Positions 4,587 to 8,103 of a stretch of 8,103 bases of DNA are shown piece by piece. This DNA comes from Hyphomicrobiaceae bacterium UBA4118 (GTDB lineage: Bacteria > Pseudomonadota > Alphaproteobacteria > Rhizobiales > Methyloligellaceae), in NCBI GenBank assembly GCA_002383105.1, contig DFXC01000193.1, forward strand, positions 1 to 8,103, given 5' to 3'. The position numbers and the translations under genes are program-made. The notes beneath the pieces were generated by a model that worked only from the letters and a program-made list of their open reading frames with translations, was not told the DNA's origin and did not search any database. Numbering within the stretch: the first letter of the stretch is position 1; the number at the start of each line of letters is the position of its first letter.

Positions 4587-5309
4587 ATGGCCGCGTCTGA
4601 ACCGATCCTCAATGTCCCGCGCAGCGTGGCAGGCTCCGCAGCGCTGATGACCGGCATCCAACTGATCAGGGGCCTGCTGCCCGACGAGTTGGACCTCACG
4701 GTCCTGCTCGCGCTGGCCTTCATTCCGGCGCGCTATAGCGGCGCTGCCGCGGAGCTTCCGGGCGGCTATCTCACCGCCGTAACCTCATTCGTGACCTACA
4801 TGGTGGTGCATGCGGGGTGGGTGCACCTTGTGGTGAACGTGCTGTGGATGCTCGCCTTCGGCAGCGCCGTGGCGCGGCGCGTGGGCGATCTCAAGTTTCT
4901 CTATTTCTCCGTGCTGTGTGGAGTTGCCGGCGCGTTCACCCACCTTGCCTTCCACTTTGGCGACATGGCGCCGGTGGTCGGGGCTTCGGCGGCGATCTCG
5001 GGTCAGATGGCCGGCGCGCTCAGATTCATCTTCAAGGCGCAGCGGCTGCCGGGCGAGCGAACTCCCGACTTCATCCATGCGCCGCTGATGAGCCTCGGGC
5101 AGACCCTGAGGGACCAGCGCATCCTCTTGTTTCTCGTCTTCTGGGTGGGCATCAACGCCTATTTCGGCCTAAGCGCGGTCAAGATCGCGGGCCAGGAAGG
5201 CGGGATCGCGTGGGAGGCGCATATCGGCGGCTTTGTCTGCGGATTGCTTCTTTTCGGCCTGTTCGACAAGGGTGGCGCCGCTTCCGAGGAAACTCCGCGG
5301 CTTCCATAA
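4587..5309 (+). CDS. Rhomboid family intramembrane serine protease
   Basis: Starting at ATG 4587 the product has 240 residues with about six hydrophobic segments, as for bacterial rhomboids. The family signatures are present in order: VHAGWVHLVVN with the His...His-x-x-x-Asn pattern (H80, N84) that lines the active site, GASAAISGQMAG with the catalytic serine (S134), and AHIGGFVCGLLLFG with the catalytic histidine (H212). Rhomboids cut other membrane proteins within the bilayer; the substrate is unknown. A start at GTG 4497 would add 30 Arg/Cys-rich residues that do not fit the family; MAASEPILNVPRSVAG is a more normal N terminus, though no strong ribosome binding site precedes it. The CBS gene follows on the same strand after 106 bases. 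Confidence 0.92.
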   Translation: MAASEPILNVPRSVAGSAALMTGIQLIRGLLPDELDLTVLLALAFIPARYSGAAAELPGGYLTAVTSFVTYMVVHAGWVHLVVNVLWMLAFGSAVARRVGDLKFLYFSVLCGVAGAFTHLAFHFGDMAPVVGASAAISGQMAGALRFIFKAQRLPGERTPDFIHAPLMSLGQTLRDQRILLFLVFWVGINAYFGLSAVKIAGQEGGIAWEAHIGGFVCGLLLFGLFDKGGAASEETPRLP

Positions 5310-5402
5310 GCGTTGAAATCTCCGGTCAGCTCTCAGGTCTCTTGCGCGCCATTTCAGTCCGGGACAGAATGTCGCAGTCAACGGGACCGAAGCTCCCGGG
5401 CT

Positions 5403-5407
5403 GGAGG
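5403..5407 (+). promoter_or_regulatory. Strong ribosome binding site of the CBS gene
   Basis: GGAGG lies eight bases before ATG 5416 and fixes that start. It is the clearest Shine-Dalgarno sequence in the window. Confidence 0.85.
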
Positions 5408-5415
5408 AAACCCGA

Positions 5416-5847
5416 ATGAACGTTGCTGCAATCCTGAAGATGAAGGGCAGGGAGGTGGTCACCTCTGCCCCTGACGCGTCGTTGCTCGACATCGCCGAGG
5501 TGCTCGGCAAGCATGGCATCGGCTGCGTCGTCATCACCGGCGCTGAAGGCAAAGTCGCGGGCATCGTGTCGGAGCGCGACATCGTGCGCGAGATCGCGCG
5601 GGCTGGCGCCAAGGTGCTGAAGGATCCGGTGAAGACCTGCATGACCAAGACCGTCTTTACCTGCCGCGAGGCCGACACCATCGACAGGCTGATGGCGGAG
5701 ATGACGGCGCACCGGTTCCGCCACATGCCGGTCGTGGAGAGAGGACGGCTGATCGGCCTCGTCTCCATCGGCGACGTGGTGAGGATGCGGATCGCGGAAG
5801 CGGAGATGGAAGCCGCGGCGATGCGGGACTATATCGCCACGGGCTGA
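5416..5847 (+). CDS. Two-CBS-domain protein
   Basis: The product has 143 residues and consists almost entirely of a CBS pair. CBS 1 (about 8-62) contains LLDIAEVLGKHGIGCVVITG and ends GIVSERDIVRE; CBS 2 (about 76-128) contains MTKTVFTCREADTIDRLM, FRHMPVVERGRLIGLVSIGD and VVRMRIAE. The two copies end in matching motifs (GIVSERDIVR and GLVSIGDVVR). A short tail, EMEAAAMRDYIATG, follows. CBS pairs usually bind adenine nucleotides such as AMP, ATP or SAM and regulate a partner; with no attached effector domain, this one would act as a separate sensor. The ligand is not known. It follows the rhomboid gene and its stop lies only six bases from the stop of the converging patatin gene. Confidence 0.92.
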   Translation: MNVAAILKMKGREVVTSAPDASLLDIAEVLGKHGIGCVVITGAEGKVAGIVSERDIVREIARAGAKVLKDPVKTCMTKTVFTCREADTIDRLMAEMTAHRFRHMPVVERGRLIGLVSIGDVVRMRIAEAEMEAAAMRDYIATG

Positions 5848-5853
5848 TCGAGG

Positions 5854-6783
5854 TCACGCGGCGAGCGCACGCACGGCCATCTTGATCTCGTCGATCTGCT
5901 TCTCGGCGGCTCTCGCGCCGAGTTCGATCGCTTCGCGGGCGCGGTGGAAATCGAACAGTCCGATGCCACCCGTCTTCGGCCCGATACTGATGTCAGGCGG
6001 GTCGCCGGCGAGCCGCGACCTGGCGATGCGGTCCTGGGTGATGTTGATGGCGTCCATCATCACCGCCGACATGCCGGGTGCTCCGTTGCCCCTGCCGAAA
6101 ATCTGCCGATGCAACAGATGCACCGCCGCGCGGCCATTGCTGCCGAGGAGCTCGGCGCCGTCGGCGGGGCTGGAAGGCTCGGCGAAGGCTTCCTGATCGT
6201 GGATCACGCCGCCCTTGCTGAACAGGTCGTTGTTGAGATTGACGGCGATGACGATGCGGGCGCCGAGCGCGCGGCATACCGACACCGGGATCGGGTTGAC
6301 CAGCGCGCCGTCGATCAGCCAGCGGCCATTGATCTGCACCGGGCGGAAGATGCCGGGCAGCGCGAACGAGGCCTTCAGCGCATTCACCAGGCTTCCTTTG
6401 TTGAGCCACACCTCATGACCGGTGCCGAGCTCGGTGGCGACCGCCACGAACTTCCGCTCCAGCCGCTCGATGGCGAACCCTTGCAGATGGTGCTCGAGCC
6501 GCGTGCTTAAGCGCTGCCCGGTAATGAGCCCTGAGCCGGCGAAATTGACGTCGAGAAAGCCGAAGATGCGGCGGCGGGTCAGCCCGCAGGCGAAGTCCTC
6601 GAGAGCATCGATCCTGCCCGTGACGTAGCAGGCGCCGGCGACGGCGCCGATGGAGGTACCGGCGACGATGTCCGGCTCGAGACCAGCCTCAATGAGAGTC
6701 TTGAGAACGCCGATATGCGCCCAGCCGCGGGCCGCGCCGCCGCCAAGGGCGATGCCAATCGTCGGTCTTGCTAAGCTGCTCAT
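5854..6783 (-). CDS. Patatin-like phospholipase family protein (RssA-like)
   Basis: With start ATG 6783 the product has 309 residues. Near the N terminus is the oxyanion-hole loop ALGGGAARGWAHIGVL (Gly 14-16), then the nucleophile elbow VAGTSIGAVAG (Ser44 in GTSIG), SFALPGIFRPV and RWLIDGALVNPIPV, where D158 of DGA completes the Ser-Asp dyad. These are the defining features of patatin (PF01734); the compact form beginning right at the glycine loop matches RssA/YchK-like bacterial proteins. Members hydrolyse lipid acyl esters; the natural substrate is not evident. There is no signal peptide, so a cytoplasmic or inner-membrane-associated place is likely. An ATG at 6834 would add 17 residues (MVVCGHALPGHRRGHCT) untypical of the family. 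It follows hisI by about 100 bases on the same strand, so it may share the folE-hisI transcript. Its 3' end nearly meets the CBS gene. Confidence 0.92.
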   Translation of the reverse strand: MSSLARPTIGIALGGGAARGWAHIGVLKTLIEAGLEPDIVAGTSIGAVAGACYVTGRIDALEDFACGLTRRRIFGFLDVNFAGSGLITGQRLSTRLEHHLQGFAIERLERKFVAVATELGTGHEVWLNKGSLVNALKASFALPGIFRPVQINGRWLIDGALVNPIPVSVCRALGARIVIAVNLNNDLFSKGGVIHDQEAFAEPSSPADGAELLGSNGRAAVHLLHRQIFGRGNGAPGMSAVMMDAINITQDRIARSRLAGDPPDISIGPKTGGIGLFDFHRAREAIELGARAAEKQIDEIKMAVRALAA

Positions 6784-6887
6784 GGTGCAGTGCCCACGCC
6801 GGTGGCCCGGCAACGCGTGGCCGCAGACGACCATGCTTGGGCTTCAACCGGCGTGGCCGAATGCGACGATCTAGCCGCCTAAGTATA

Positions 6888-7388
6888 CTACTCCGAACTC
6901 TTTAAGGTTCTCTTTGCGGCATCAGCGTGACGGTAGGCCGTCTCTGGGTCGAACTGCCGCTCTGCGTCGACGAAGCGCAGCGACGGACCGCCGCCGGGTG
7001 CCGCGCCGCCCGCGACCGCGCGATAGAAGCAGGACCTGCGGCCGGTATGGCAGCAAGCCTCGGCGTTGCCGGTCAACTCGACCTTCAGCCAGATCGCATC
7101 CTGGTCGCAGTCGGTGCGCATCTCGACGACGCGCTGGCCATTGCCGCTCTCCTCGCCCTTACGCCACAGGCGGGAGCGCGAGCGCGACCAATAATGCGCC
7201 TCTCCGGTCTCGATGGTGCGGGTAAGCGCATCCTGGTTCATGTAAGCGAGCATCAGCACCTCGCCGGTCGCGGCAGAGGTGACGACCGCGGGAACGAGGC
7301 CTTCGGCGTCGAATCGCGGCGCGAAGACGCTCCCTTCCTCGATCTCGGCCTTGCTCTTAGGGTCAGGGGAGGCGGCAGCTTTGGTCAC
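6888..7388 (-). CDS. hisI: Phosphoribosyl-AMP cyclohydrolase
   Basis: HisI opens the purine ring of phosphoribosyl-AMP in the third step of histidine biosynthesis, in the cytoplasm. From GTG 7388 the product has 166 residues. Visible family features: [21 protein letters not shown] and [38 protein letters not shown], the metal site [10 protein letters not shown] (D93, C94, D95, D97) and the zinc-ligand block [12 protein letters not shown] (C113, H114, C120). No HisE pyrophosphohydrolase domain is fused, so hisE is expected elsewhere, as usual in alphaproteobacteria. No ATG exists in frame before the conserved core; GTG 7388, 29 bases after the folE stop, is the best start, but a CTG overlapping the folE stop (7419-7421) cannot be excluded. 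About 20 Lys/Arg/Ser-rich residues extend beyond the usual C terminus. Confidence 0.95.
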   Translation of the reverse strand: MTKAAASPDPKSKAEIEEGSVFAPRFDAEGLVPAVVTSAATGEVLMLAYMNQDALTRTIETGEAHYWSRSRSRLWRKGEESGNGQRVVEMRTDCDQDAIWLKVELTGNAEACCHTGRRSCFYRAVAGGAAPGGGPSLRFVDAERQFDPETAYRHADAAKRTLKSSE

Positions 7389-7417
7389 CGCGATCTCGTC
7401 CTTCGCGGCGGTTTCGG

Positions 7418-8062
7418 TCAGCCACGGCCGCGCTCGGTCGCCAGCATCATGAAACGCGCCTGTTGCGCCGGGTCCTCTTTGAAGATGCCGGTGAACTGGG
7501 TGGTGATGGTGGCGACGTCGGGCTTCTTCACGCCGCGGATCGACATGCATTGATGCACGGCCTCGATCATCACCGCCACGCCTTTCGGCTTTAGCGCCTT
7601 GTCGATGGTCTCGGCGATCTGCGCCGTCATGGTCTCCTGCGTCTGCAGGCGGCGGGCGAACACCTCGACCACGCGAGCGAGCTTGGAGATGCCCACCACC
7701 CGGTCGGTCGGGAAATAGGCGACATGCGCCTTGCCGACGAAGGGGATCATGTGGTGCTCGCAATGGGAGTGAAGCTCGATGTCGCGGAGCATGACGATGT
7801 CGTCGTAGCCGGCCACCTCGTCGAAGGTGCGCGAGAGCACCTCTTGCGGGTCCTCGGTATAGCCCGAGAAGAACTCATCATAGGCGCTCGTGACGCGCCG
7901 CGGCGTTTCGCGCAAGCCCTCGCGCTCGGGATCATCGCCGGCATAGGCGATCAGCGTGCGCACGGCCTCCTCGGCCTCCTCCCGCGACGGTCGCACGATG
8001 CCTGGCCCGCGGCCGATCTCGGTTTGCGCCCGTGTCCGCAGCTTCTTAACCGTGGCGTCCAT
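7418..8062 (-). CDS. folE: GTP cyclohydrolase I
   Basis: FolE converts GTP to dihydroneopterin triphosphate, the first step of folate (and queuosine precursor) synthesis. The product has 214 residues, usual for the family. Landmarks: [16 protein letters not shown], the zinc and active-site block [20 protein letters not shown] (C101 and H104, equivalent to C110 and H113 of the E. coli enzyme), [20 protein letters not shown] and [13 protein letters not shown], where C172 is the third zinc ligand. All three ligands are present, so it is the zinc-dependent FolE1 type and should be active. The start ATG 8062 is preceded about ten bases upstream by an AAGGAAAG ribosome binding site (8073-8080, minus strand). 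It is the first gene of the minus-strand set folE-hisI-patatin. A promoter would lie at or beyond the right edge. Confidence 0.97.
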   Translation of the reverse strand: MDATVKKLRTRAQTEIGRGPGIVRPSREEAEEAVRTLIAYAGDDPEREGLRETPRRVTSAYDEFFSGYTEDPQEVLSRTFDEVAGYDDIVMLRDIELHSHCEHHMIPFVGKAHVAYFPTDRVVGISKLARVVEVFARRLQTQETMTAQIAETIDKALKPKGVAVMIEAVHQCMSIRGVKKPDVATITTQFTGIFKEDPAQQARFMMLATERGRG

Positions 8063-8103
8063 GAGACTGAAACTTTCCTTGTCTGGCTCAACGCATAAGG
8101 GCC

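Overview
The window looks like chromosomal DNA of an alphaproteobacterium, most likely of the order Hyphomicrobiales (Rhizobiales). Supporting this are the high G+C, an alphaproteobacterial type of PAS protein, a BTLCP-type transglutaminase-like cysteine protease, a two-domain PilZ protein, and the order folE - hisI - patatin (minus strand) facing rhomboid - CBS (plus strand). The genus cannot be named from this sequence.

Left end (1-1080, plus strand): the tail of an unrecognised gene ends in a clean UUCG-loop terminator. It is followed by an orphan two-helix membrane protein. This stretch is visibly richer in A/T and in A/T-ending codons than the rest and has no recognisable family, so it reads as accessory DNA. 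From 1081 to 1528 there is no convincing gene, but there is a series of inverted repeats, including a strong minus-strand terminator and an inverted repeat that encloses a G-quadruplex motif.

Middle (1529-4363, all minus strand): a secreted BTLCP cysteine protease, then a c-di-GMP-type PilZ region that appears broken up. A PilZ 'head' with its RxxxR motif (3367-3636) is separated from a two-domain PilZ 'body' whose first domain lacks that motif (2427-2993). The roughly 400 bases between them hold a 38-residue membrane microprotein (3267-3383) and a short helical Ala/Gln-rich ORF that looks frameshifted at a run of five C (3001-3200). A one-domain PAS protein follows (3770-4363). The protease resembles LapG-type enzymes and the neighbours are PilZ proteins, so a link to c-di-GMP-controlled surface processes is possible but only inferred.

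Right half (4587-8062): a rhomboid intramembrane serine protease and a two-CBS-domain protein on the plus strand converge on a minus-strand operon-like set: folE (GTP cyclohydrolase I), hisI (phosphoribosyl-AMP cyclohydrolase) and a patatin-type RssA-like hydrolase. The catalytic or metal-binding residues of rhomboid, patatin, HisI and FolE are all visible, so these look like intact housekeeping or envelope genes. The window has no rRNA, tRNA, CRISPR array or transposase that I can see. The least ordinary parts are the split PilZ region with its small ORFs and the structured repeats at 1333-1509.
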